The notes below the pieces were generated by a model that made no database searches, was not told the origin of the DNA, and saw only the letters and a list, made by a program, of their open reading frames with translations. Shown in pieces: positions 21,001-31,100 of a stretch of DNA of 64,000 bases. Location: assembly GCA_011037195.1 (NCBI GenBank), contig JAAEAF010004340.1:54836-118835 (forward strand), in the 5' to 3' direction. How positions within the stretch are numbered: the stretch's first letter is position 1; each line of letters opens with the position of its first letter. The DNA is from Triatoma infestans (Eukaryota; Arthropoda; Insecta; Hemiptera; Reduviidae). Position numbers and translations under genes: made by a program.

Positions 21001-21382
21001 TAGTAAGAAAATGCTAAGAAATTTCTAAGCTCATACCTATGTTATCAAACAAGCTTAAATATATAAATCCTGAACATTACCTGGTCATATGGCTAACAAG
21101 CCTTGGATAAAACGGTTTCTTTTCATGAATTTTATACATATAAGACGCCAGTTCCACATTCATAAGGCACCTTTTATATCTTAATATATAGAATTTATTT
21201 TCCACTATTTCGTACTTTATGCTCTGCAAATAATACGTACAACGAGGAAGCATTTATTTTAATCCTCTCCCTGTTTAATGAAATTATTAGATAAATACCT
21301 CAACAACTGATGGTAATTTCACCGCATGAGGCTTTATAAGTGCGACTGTTAATTCCAATGTTTTTAATGGGAAAAATTGCAT
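17851..21382 (-). CDS. NME6-like nucleoside diphosphate kinase, copy b
   Basis: Four minus-strand exons (21299-21382, 21081-21223, 18274-18434, 17851-18017) join in phase to 555 bases, 184 residues. Nucleoside diphosphate kinases move a gamma-phosphate from NTP to NDP through a phospho-histidine. Conserved elements are ALIKPHA (Lys17), KKPFY, the ARENCITKWR helix, TR (100-101), Arg114, N-A-T-H-G-S-D with His127 as the catalytic residue, and FFPDF. The NME6 type is indicated by the W-R-H-M-M insert and the short C-terminal tail. Compared with the paralogue at 28010, exon 2 is more diverged and the GPT motif reads GIT. All splice sites are GT/AG and no stop interrupts it, so it could be functional. 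Confidence 0.85.
18274..18434 (-). CDS. NME6-like copy b, exon 3
   Basis: 161 bases after an attttag-type acceptor; completes Ser76, then GPIESFLLARENC to NATHGS, with one base of the following Asp codon before gtaatt. It contains the active-site His. Confidence 0.88.
18460..19760. other. NME6-like copy b intron 2, upstream part, no gene recognised
   Basis: AT-rich. A minus-strand open frame at 18751-18954 has no family I can name and is probably repeat-derived. Confidence 0.4.
19775..20417 (+). mobile_element. tRNA-derived SINE with leader module and doubled body
   Basis: The tRNA-like head starts at about 20053 with gggattagctcagtgg (A box) and ggttcgaatc at 20101 (B box), as RNA polymerase III promoters need. 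The body repeats the block tccggtga...gagaaggctcc twice (about 20160-20240 and 20305-20375) and ends gcaccttaaattaaaa. A 180-bp leader (19871-20052) precedes the head and recurs before two other SINE copies. 19775-19870 is a worn SINE remnant. It lies in intron 2 of NME6-like copy b. Confidence 0.85.
20861..20970 (-). pseudogene. Broken extra copy of NME6 exon 1 and its 5' flank
   Basis: Highly similar to 21329-21435, which is exon 1 plus 5' flank of copy b. The start codon is lost, and the match stops after the LIKP region, replaced by unrelated sequence. It sits in intron 2 of copy b. Confidence 0.85.
21081..21223 (-). CDS. NME6-like copy b, exon 2
   Basis: After tttgcag. 143 bases, SIKYEIVENKFYILRYKR... 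to HMT plus two bases before gtaatg. It carries the KPFY..LV motif of the fold. Confidence 0.85.
21299..21382 (-). CDS. NME6-like copy b, exon 1
   Basis: ATG at 21382; 28 codons, MQFFPLKTLELTVALIKPHA... ending VVE before gtattt (phase 0). It matches exon 1 of the downstream paralogue in length and intron phase. Confidence 0.88.
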
Positions 21383-21899
21383 TATCTTTAAACATTACAT
21401 AAAATCAAGACCAAATTATTCAAGATTTGTAGTATTTTAATGAGTCGACCGATATACGATACTTTTGGTGGTCTCTTTTTTTTTTCTTTGTTGACTTATC
21501 TCCTAAGTGATTGGGATAAAAATGTATAAAGGAAGCGAATAATGACAACAAATTTGGTTTAAAGGTTTTACTGTAACCTCAACTTTTTTCCTGACATGTT
21601 TAAGTTCGATAGATTGTTATCAAAAGATCGATTAAATCTTCCAATCAACACTATTATGTATTTCTCTTTCTTTTGTCTGTTCTTCCTCGATAACTAGATT
21701 AACTGGCATGATAGAGATATAGGAATGCATTTAGAGATATAGGAATGATTTTATAATTTCAGACCAGGGAACAAAGATAAAAAAAAACTCGTTTTGTTAC
21801 AACGAAACTGACATCAATGAAGTACTTAACTCTTCATATAACATCTTTTACAGATTGATATGTCCCTTGGCTAATGGTAGCTCAAATGTAAATATTAGG

Positions 21900-22482
21900 T
21901 GCTATCATTAAAACCAGATTGATTGCTCAAATTAGAGTAGCTAGTGATCGTCACCCCAGGAATTTTTATAATGAAAAAGCCCATTTATTTGATCCTAAAA
22001 GAGTTGCTTTACTTGTGCGGTGGGAAAAAATGATAATATTAAGCACTTTATTTTGGAATGCCCTTATTATAAATGTTTGAGAAGGAGGTTGTTAATAGCT
22101 ATTTACCATCACACAGTTCTTATGTTTTTGCTAACTTATTAGATATAGAAAATACAGAAAAGATAAACCACTTATTTTATTTTATCTCTGAGGCTTTGGA
22201 GGAAAGATATATATCGGTTTGTAAAGGTATTATCTAATACTTACGAGGAGATCCCTCAAACTCCTTCCTTAAAATAATTTGTATAAATGAATAAAATCTA
22301 TTTAAAACATTGTTACTATCTACTTTATTATTCAAGTATTTAATATTATTTTATTACTTTGAAGATTAAGCTGTAATGTTTGTTCTTGTAACGTTTGTAT
22401 TTTTGGTTCAGCTTTCAGCAGAGGTCAATCTCTTGCTATAGAAATGTATAGTTTCTTTAGGCAATAAATAAATAAATAAATA
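21900..22482 (+). pseudogene. LINE 3' fragment with (AATA)n tail
   Basis: The plus strand encodes, over frameshifts, a C-terminal Cys/His segment (NIKHFILECPYYKCLRRR, about 22030-22085), followed by 3' untranslated sequence and (AATA)n at 22463-22482. The same family lies on the minus strand at 44700-45475. Confidence 0.65.
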
Positions 22483-22485
22483 TTG

Positions 22486-22611
22486 AATGAAATTTCTCAA
22501 GAAATGTTTCAAGCAATTGGACCAGCCATTCTAAGAGATTTTGAAGCTGCTTTCAATACTATATCAAATACAATATTCAATCAAATACCAACAAATGAAA
22601 TTAGCCCGTAA
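22486..22611 (+). pseudogene. Takeout/JHBP-like C-terminal fragment
   Basis: Frame ending TAA at 22609-22611 gives QEMFQAIGPAIL, an FEAAFNTISNTIFNQIP stretch and NEISP, resembling the last about 40 residues of takeout/juvenile-hormone-binding-like secreted proteins (a P..i-i-f-ip-deLfP pattern). It starts directly at a LINE (AATA)n tail with no splice acceptor, so the gene is probably broken by the LINE, or the rest lies elsewhere. Only the tail is visible, so this is tentative. Confidence 0.4.
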
Positions 22612-22984
22612 ATTTTATTGACAAGATTTAGATAAAAGTTCTTGAACTGTATCTTGCTAGTTACATATAAATGCTTATAAAAATAATGATTATATAGGAT
22701 GGATGCTATTTGAATCTATCCTTCAGCCTAGTCTTAAATTTCTCATTTTAACATTGTATCTAAGTTATTACATACAATAATATTAATATTCGCAGCCCTC
22801 TCTCTATAGCTTCTAGCTGAAAACAAATGTAAAAACTCTGAACCCTCTCATGAAAAAGAAAGGAGGGAAAAATTCATATCAAGCATTATTCGAAAAAAAA
22901 ATCTTGGTAAATAATATGCCAAGAATTATCTCAATAGCTTGCAAAAGAAATATAATGTAGAAAAAAGATGAAAAAAATATTTGA

Positions 22985-23225
22985 ATTTTATTAATATAAT
23001 TATATATTCATTTATTTCTAGTTTAAAAATGAAGTGTACGCTTTTTTTTCAAATTATAATGTACATCTATATAATTATTTCAGTTTTTGTGATTTTCTCC
23101 ATAAAAACACCGACGAATTTTATTAAATTTGGTATTCTAACTACAAAGTTGTCGATTACAATTTTGAAAACTGGAGTAAGAGAAACTTGTGTGTGTGTTC
23201 CATACCAGATTTGTTTTGTTTTCTA
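22985..23225 (+). repeat. Repeat-A 3' fragment
   Basis: Ends with ggagtaagagaaacttgtgt and ...ccagatttg, matching the right end of the complete repeat-A copies at 31895 and 45520. Confidence 0.65.
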
Positions 23226-23230
23226 ATTAT

Positions 23231-24315
23231 TAATAAAGTAACTAATTAAAATTAGTATATTTGTAGTTATAAATATGGCCACCAGATAGCAACACCTACT
23301 GAGAAATCAATTTTATTTATGGTTCTATAGTTTGTCACTAGGTATCGCTACTTCCAAAGATTTTTTTTGGGAGTTCATTACGCTAACCTGTCCCCTTCAC
23401 AAAGACTAAAAAATAGTTTACATCACAGGATGGCGCTGTGATCGGGTGGCGAATTTTGGAACTAAAATAATTATATCTAGAAGCTTATGCTTTCTAGCGG
23501 CAATTATTTGAACTACTACAAATCCTAGGTTAAGTAGGTGCTGTTACCTAGCGGTGAATTCAGTAACGTTAATTTTACTCGTTTTTAACTTTTTTTTTTA
23601 TTTCAACTAAAATGTAAAATTTAAATTTTTTTTGTTTGTTTTATAAGAATACAGTCCTAATTTTTTATATAAACTTTATCTATAACAATTACATTCTTAA
23701 AGCAGTTAGAAAAAAAATAATTTTATATTTGTTCTTTAGCTCTATCTTTTTTTATGCCTTTTATTAATTATTCGATTATTTGTTAATGGTGGCTGGCTAA
23801 TTATGACTCTAAAATTAATTAAGTTATTTTCTTTCTTATTAAGTTACATGTATATTATATTTAATACCGATTTAAAATATTCTTCCAAATAATTGTGAAG
23901 GGTGAACCCAAGACTTAGATTGTCCTGCAAATTGCCGTCACAAGCATTCCTACTGGACTGATAGAGAGCTTCCTATATCATACAATGCAATCTTATTTAG
24001 GTAAATAGTATAATCCTCACCTCCTTTATTTATCTGTAATACATGTCCACTAACCGTTTATTTGCAAATGAATTATACAATAAAGGAATGAAGGGTGATT
24101 GTTTTATACCAGATTTCTTTTTCCTAAATCGCGGGAGTAGACTAAATAAATTTAGGGATGTCAAATCTAGACTATGAGGGAAAATGGAGACTTTGTCAAC
24201 AGAGCATCACTTTGATTAGGTACATAATTTTTTTCTTGTACAACCTTTATTTGAATTTTATTTTTCGCATTATTTGTTTATCTGAAAAGTTTTATTTTCG
24301 GGACTTCATCAGTCA
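23231..24315. other. No gene recognised
   Basis: AT-rich non-coding sequence. I see no exon, RNA gene or named transposon. Confidence 0.4.
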
Positions 24316-24379
24316 TCAGTTATTTTAGTGATACTTCAGAGAAAAGCATATTGCTATTGTTCCTTCAGAAAAATGTGGC

Positions 24380-24600
24380 AAATAAAAGTGATAAGAATTC
24401 AACAAGAACAAGGGACAAGGTTTCTTCAACTGGGGACTAGCAATCCCGAAGCCACGAGCTTCATGACGGAGCCACTTTCAGCTTTGCTAAGCCTGATTAA
24501 GAGAGCGAAGCTGAGGGATGTCATACCCAGGGGATTCACAATAGACCTCTCAATGCAGATCGCAGTGGAATGAGGCGTGGCCCTCCCCCATCAATCTAAC
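24380..24600 (+). pseudogene. R1/I-type LINE 3' end fragment
   Basis: Shares the block aagccacgagcttcatgacg ... agctttgctaagcctgatta ... gaatgaggcgtggccctccc with the inverse copy at 36845-37000, so both are 3' ends of one LINE family. Confidence 0.6.
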
Positions 24601-24639
24601 ATAATATACACTTTGCCCTTTGAGAAACAATTTACCTCT

Positions 24640-25730
24640 TGGATTTGTTAGTAATTCACAGAGAACTTTCAAAAACGGTTTTCAAACTTTCAAAAAATGC
24701 TGTTAACCGGGCTATCAAACGTTATAAAAAAATATGGTGATCATGAAGATTTACGCTGCTCCGGGAGACCAAAATCAACAACCACAGGTGAGGATAACTT
24801 CATTATTTTATGAAGTTAAAGAAACAGACGACTCACAGCTCCAAAAGTCAGAGGGGAAGTTATTAAAACAAGTCCAATTTCTGTCTCAACTGTTCAAAGG
24901 CGACTTCGTTAAGAGAACTTAATACGAAGAGTTGCAATGCTGAAACCATTATTAAAGGGTGCAAACAAGATGAAACCTTCAGAGTGGGCTTGAAATACAA
25001 AGACTTCATAGTGAAAGGTTGGAGGAACCTTTCAGCTCAGAAAAACTACATCTACAATGCATAAATACCCACCGTTACGCACAGAGAAGGCTCGGTCATG
25101 GTTTGGGGATGTTTTTCAGGATATGGAATTGGTGATCTCGTCCGTTTTGACGGGATAATGAAAAAAGAAAATTGTAAAAGCATTTTAGAAAATCACGTCT
25201 TACTCTGCGGTCAGCGATTGTTTGGGGGGAAAAAAATCATTATGCAACAGGACAATGACCCTAAACATACTTCCAAATTATGTAGACAATAGCTTAAGGA
25301 AAAAGTAGATGAAAAATATATGTCAATATGGTCTGGCCGTCGCAATCCCCGGACTCAAACCCAATTGAACTTTTGTGGGATGAGCTAGATGGGAAAGTTC
25401 GTCTCAAGTGGCCTAATTCTCTAAATGCTCTGTAGCAGATACTGTACAATGTGTGGAGTAATATTGAATTCGAAACAATCAATAAATTGATTGAGAGAAT
25501 GCCTAGAATTATAAGAGAAGCCGTTTGGTCGAAATTTATTTTTGGGAAAGATTTACACTTTGTAATGAATTTGTTATCGATTATATTATTGTATATAGAT
25601 TAAATATAACATTTTTGAATTACGGACATTTTATTTCATTCATAACAAATCATTAAATTAACAAAAATAAATATAATACATTTTTTATTCTAGGTGGTCC
25701 AAACTTTTTACCAGCAGTGTATATATTTGT
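24640..25730 (+). pseudogene. Tc1-like transposase relic with right inverted repeat
   Basis: Broken frames in Tc1 order: GDHEDLRCSGRPKSTT linker region (about 24738), RRLTAPKVRGEV (about 24820), GSVMVWGCFSGYGIGDLVRF (about 25090-25145), IMQQDNDPKHTSKL with the second catalytic Asp (about 25240-25280), [11 protein letters not shown] with the acidic third position (about 25345-25380). The DETW region with the first Asp is missing. The right end ggtggtccaaactttttacc then cagcagtgta (25690-25724) is a classic Tc1 terminus. No left end is seen; an unrelated LINE abuts. Confidence 0.8.
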
Positions 25731-26375
25731 TTAAGCAATTCTATGCATTTTCATTCACATCTGAAGCGTGCTAATGCTATTCTGTTCAGAGAAGTATATG
25801 CTTGTTCAAACAAATTCAAGCATCGTCCTTTACAAATTCTGCGATAATTTTTCAATAATAAAGTAAATATTTTTAGCTTTAATACATAAACAATATAAAT
25901 AGGCCACGCACTATAAATAATTTTTTTCCCACACTTACAGCCAAAATGGCACCCCGGACAAATGTCCGGGTTGCCCGCCCCTAGAGCGGACTATGCAGCT
26001 ATTCTATTGCGAATTAATTTTGCAATCCACACACAATGTCTTTTGATAGACTTACCTCAAAGTTTAGTTGTTAATAATATTTAATATCTGGATGTATGTA
26101 AATTACAAAGAAGTTCATTCATTATAGGGATTCTCAGAAACCCCTTTTCTAGAATACATTTCTTTTTTTTAACAAAAAGTTGAAAATGAAATATTACAGC
26201 TATACATAATGTATATATATATATTATATATCAATTATTAATAACTAGCTTGAGGCCGCTTTCGTGAAAATCGGGAACCCTAGTTAGGTCCTAAAAAGAA
26301 CACTTAAAAAACCAGTCAATTAACTAAATTTGCTCTTTAGGACTATGCGCAATCTATGTTATCACACCGTTTTGA

Positions 26376-26505
26376 CTAAAACCATCCTGATGATGGGCGA
26401 AAACGCCCGAAACCGGTCGATGACCACAAAAAGAAGCAGGCTATCATGGAAAATATCTCTGAAGCATTCCAGCTCTGCGAAACCAATAACAACAAATAAG
26501 ACACC
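26376..26505 (+). repeat. Single-arm copy of the hammerhead-bearing repeat
   Basis: Matches the right arm of the 14888-15238 element from the core through gaccacaaaaagaagcaggc to ctctgcgaaaccaataac. No inverted partner is seen nearby. Confidence 0.7.
26383..26422 (+). ncRNA. Hammerhead-ribozyme-like motif
   Basis: CATC, canonical CTGATGA, T, GGGCG-AAAA-CGCCC hairpin, GAAA, CCGGTC, GATG. The best match to the consensus core in the window. Confidence 0.6.
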
Positions 26506-26548
26506 TATAGGTATAGTTTTATTTATATTATGTTAAAAGTATATCATT

Positions 26549-27767
26549 AGAATATTTTATAATGTGAATTTAACTTCAAAAAGAGTGTATTTTAGTGTCA
26601 GGTACTGTAAACTGGGATCATGGCAAATAGAAAAACAAAGGCACAAAATCCCGTTAGGGTAAATCTTTTATACAAGAAAATTCCCCCGCTAGAGAGAGAG
26701 AGCAATTCCAAAGAATAGAGAGAGCCATCAGCTTTCAAATAGTTCAGTTCAAAAAAAACAGTCTCACTTCTGCTTTCAAACAACGAAGTCTGTATTCTGC
26801 TTTCAAAGCCAGTACAGAACACTACTTCAGGAATCGCTCAGTGCCAGTGATAGATATTTGCCTTTATTCTAGTTATACTTCTGATTTATAATTGTGATAC
26901 TGTAATGTACTTAAACTTGCTTGAAGAATAATATATGTATTTATAAAACAGTCTGATTTCTTGATTATTACTAATACTTCATTCTCTTTTAAACTTGCAT
27001 ACTTACAAGCCCCTAATACGAAAACGCTCGTGCTACACACTACCACTACTACAAACACATCATCACACCATCACATTACATTGGTGCCAGCTGTTTGGGA
27101 TATTTTCAACCAGTATTCACAAATTAAAAGTACGTACAATTTTCAATTTCATAATTAAACAAATTATCCATCAGATAATTTGATTGTTTTTCAATTTTTT
27201 TTCTCAGTGGAAATATCTTAGGGATAATGTAGTGGAAGAACGAAATGAAAAATAATAGTTTTTAAAAATAATTTAGAATATTTTATAATGTGAATTTAAC
27301 TTCAAAAAGAGTGTATTTTAGTGTCAGGTACTGTAAATTGGGATCATGGCAAATAGAAAAACAAAGGCACAAAATCCCGTTAGGGTAAATCTTTTGTACA
27401 AGAAAATTCCCCGCTTGAGAGAGAGAGCAATTCCAAAGAATAGAGAGAGCCATCAGCTTTCAAATAGTTCAGTTAAAAAAAAAACAGTCTCACTTCTGCT
27501 TTCAAACAACGAAGTCTGTATTCTGCTTCCAAAGCCAGAACACTTCAGGAATCGCTCTCTAAATATCTGTGCCAGTTTCACAATATATTAAATAAGTTTA
27601 TAATATCAAATAACTTGTTATTATTTTAACAGAATATATTTATTTTATAATCAGTGGTGATTTCTCAATTATTCTTAATACTTCTATCTCTTAACCGTAT
27701 ATACATACAAGCCCTTTTCGCCAAGACGCTCACGCCACAAGCTACCTATATACATCATTTCATTACA
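26549..27767 (+). mobile_element. Short non-coding LTR element (TRIM-like)
   Basis: Two direct repeats, about 26549-27080 and 27275-27767, both starting agaatattttataatg and ending in ...cattaca, frame about 190 bp of non-coding sequence. Directly after the first repeat lies tggtgccagctgtttggg (27082-27099), which starts with TGG as a tRNA primer-binding site should. The repeats have diverged through indels, so the element is old. No coding region. Target duplication not clear. Confidence 0.65.
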
Positions 27768-28009
27768 TTATAACAGCAAAGGCTCCAAAAAAATATTCTA
27801 TACAAAATATTAGTCATAGTGAACAAAATTATATTTGTAGTACTAAACTAAAATTATATTCAAACAATGTAAATAAATGTAAAACAAATTTGTTTGCATT
27901 TCAGTATTATATAGAGAGAAAAAAAAAGGATTATTTAAATTACATTTCTTTAAATTCCAAAAATTTATAAATTCATGGAAATTAGAACTTAGAAAAAAAA
28001 AAATTAAGT

Positions 28010-28173
28010 TTAATTTCCAGGGAAGTCATCTTCCTCTTTAATATGAATAAAACAACCTTCATCAAATTTCACATAACCATTTCTAAAATAAACTTCTTCC
28101 GTACAATACCAATCATCATAACAGAAATCTGGAAAGATGATCATAGTTTCTCTTGTGGCTGATTGAGGACTAT
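28010..28173 (-). CDS. nme6: NME6-like copy a, exon 4 and stop
   Basis: After tatgcag. DSPQSATRETMIIFPDF, then YDDWYCTEEVYFRNGYV, ending DDFPGN and stop. Confidence 0.92.
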
Positions 28174-31100
28174 CTGCATAATAAAATTGAATTAAAATCT
28201 TTTTCACTTAAATTTAAATAATAAATAATGTTAATAATAAATGTTAATATATATGTTTATTTTTTTTTTTAAAAAAAACAGCGTCATAGACAGACATCAA
28301 AAACAGCAAGTAAAGAAATCTGTTTAATATATTTTGATCAAAACAGCAGATGTGGTGGAGATACTTAAACGTGAGTTTGAGTTTCTTACAATTATTATTC
28401 ATGTTTAAGGTATTGAGATATCACTGTATTAATTTGAAGTACATTCATACACATGACCATTCGTTAAAAAAAAAAAAAAAAAAAAAACTCAAAATATGTA
28501 TCTAGCACCGATAAAAACATAATTTTTGAAAATTTACAGGGTCGCAATAGTATGTAAATAATGAAGAGTACGATCCAAAAATACTATCCAGAGCCACACA
28601 CCGGGCTCAACAATTAAAGGGAAGAATATATTGTTCACTGACTGACGCAGAAATACCTATTACAGAGGTGTGACATGACAATTAGGTAATAAGTATGAGG
28701 AAGAACAGCAGTGAGGAACTTTCAAAAAAATGTTTTTAAGGGGTATAATGTTTTATAATCTTTAAAAACGATATGCACTTCCCCCCTTAAGCCTTCTTGT
28801 CGCCCATAGAGGAGTTTCTCTCGGTTTAGAAAACACTGCTCCTCACCGGACAGTGAACTTTAAGGAAATGAATCTGAAAAATCTAAGGGTAGCCAGAGCA
28901 CTACCGGATTCGAATTCAAGAACTCAGCTGGTGTAAACCACTGAACACTATCTCTTTTACTCTTTTTAACAAAATTATATATAAAAAGGCAAAAATTGTT
29001 TGTTAACCTCAAATTTTACATAAATGGTGAGTAGATAAAGTACCTTACCTAGTAATATACTGGTAGAGTAGTAATGATTATGTTGTGGCCCTGCTCTAAA
29101 AACACAAAACCAAACTACACCTAACATTTGAAATTAACGGTACCAAATTCCGAACAACTATCCAAAATATTTTGTTTCTTCTTTAGAAAAATGTTTCAAA
29201 TAAAAGTGATACGTTTCTATGCAGCAAGAATTCCAAGTTAAAACAAACAAAAATCATTCTTCCTAACCCTTCTTTGAGAAAAGTCCCCCTCCCCAGACTC
29301 AAAAACCTATTCTGTAAAATCTTCCATTCTTCAAATTTGAAATTCTATCAATACTTTTAATGGTATTAATATTATATACTGAAGTCATACTTTAGAGGAA
29401 AGCTTAACGTTACTGTTCCCTTCATAACCCTCAAAAATCAGATTTCTTAAAAAAAAATGTTTCAAATAACCCCTACCAACAATGGCATATTTTTCAGAAA
29501 GACAATAGTATATTTTTACTTACCTTAATGTTTTCGTTAAAACTTCATACACTGATTACATAATTAGCCCGCAAGGGGGGTAACTGTTGCATGCAGTTAC
29601 TTGGGGAGTAGCGACCCTACGGGTTACCACAGCTCAGTACTCCATGCACTTCGTTAGAACAGTACACAATACAATTAAACTGACATACACTCTACACTTT
29701 ATAGACAAGGGCAAACACAGTACACAAACTAGTGTCTCCGGCCCTAGTTAATTGGCGGAAGCCAAAGGAGAAGGAAGGGATTAGCTCAGTGGTAGCACGC
29801 TGGACTAGCAACGCGGAGGTCCCGGGTTTGAATCCAGCATGCTGCCCTTAGATTTTCTCTTCCCAGGAGCCTCTACAACTCACTGTACAGTGATGAGCAG
29901 TGTTGTCTGTTGCTAGAGAACATTGCTTGGAGAAGGTTCCGGGCAGCACATAGATCTTTCAGGTCGCAGTGCAATAATCCTCTCCAAAAATCTACAATCT
30001 ACTGCCTACACCTTATTGTCCGGTGATGGATAGTGTTGTCTGTAACGAGAGAACACGGTCCGGAGGCCGGCAATGCATTGAGCAAGCTTCCAATGATTAT
30101 CAGTGTTAACGCACCTTAAATTAAAAAAGGAAGTTTTGCCGGAAAAAATCTAGGTAATACTGAGATTTTCTGTACTCAGAGCCTCTTCAACTCCGCACCT
30201 TCCTTTAAGATCTAATCATTTACAATGGATACTGTAATTAATTAGGATAGCATGAAGAATTATGGGTAATAACATGGTCCCGAGTTCGAATTCAGCATGC
30301 TGCCTTTAATTTTCTCTTCTTAGGAGCTTCTACAACTCACAGTACGGTGTTGTACAGTGAGATGGACAGTTTTGTAACTCGAGAACACTGCTTAGAGGCT
30401 GGCGTGTACTGAGAAGGCTTCGGGAGGGGGGCACAATAGATCTTTCACAACGCAGTGCGATAATCCCCTACAACAATCTAACCTCTAACTACATAATTAA
30501 ATTGTAACTATATTAATATTTATCATTTTTATTTTAAATATTTTCCCAGAAAAATTGATTTTTGGGGGGGGGGAATTCTGGGGGAGACAATAGCGTTAAT
30601 GATTTCCTCTATCATACCACTTCAGTATAATATATGGTTCCATTTCAGTATACATAACCCTGAAGTGTAACGTTACTGAATGTTTTTTTTTCTGTTTTTC
30701 AAGATCTTCTCGAAATCGGTTTCAACACTTTTCTTTAAACTTCATACACTACCTACACACAAATACCTAAATACAGGCGGACTGTATTTTTTGAAAATTG
30801 ATTTTTTTGAAGGTTCTAAGGGAACAGTAACGTTCCGTTGGATATCTGTAAAGTAGGTACCACTTCACTATAATATATGGTTTTACTACTTACATAATAT
30901 TAATACACATCATTGGAAGAATTGCTAGAATTAAAAATTGCAAGAAAATCGTTTAACGAAAAGTGCGATTTCACAGAATAGATTTTTGTGTGTGTTTTCT
31001 TTATTTCTATTTTCTCTTATACGACAATAATGATTTCCTTTAAACTAGGAATCCTAACTTCATAAATAAAAATGTTTATTAGTTTTACTTGAAACATCCC

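Noticed and set aside
22981..23226. Small hydrophobic open frame as a membrane peptide gene
   Set aside because: It coincides with the right end of repeat A and its composition comes from T-rich repeat sequence.
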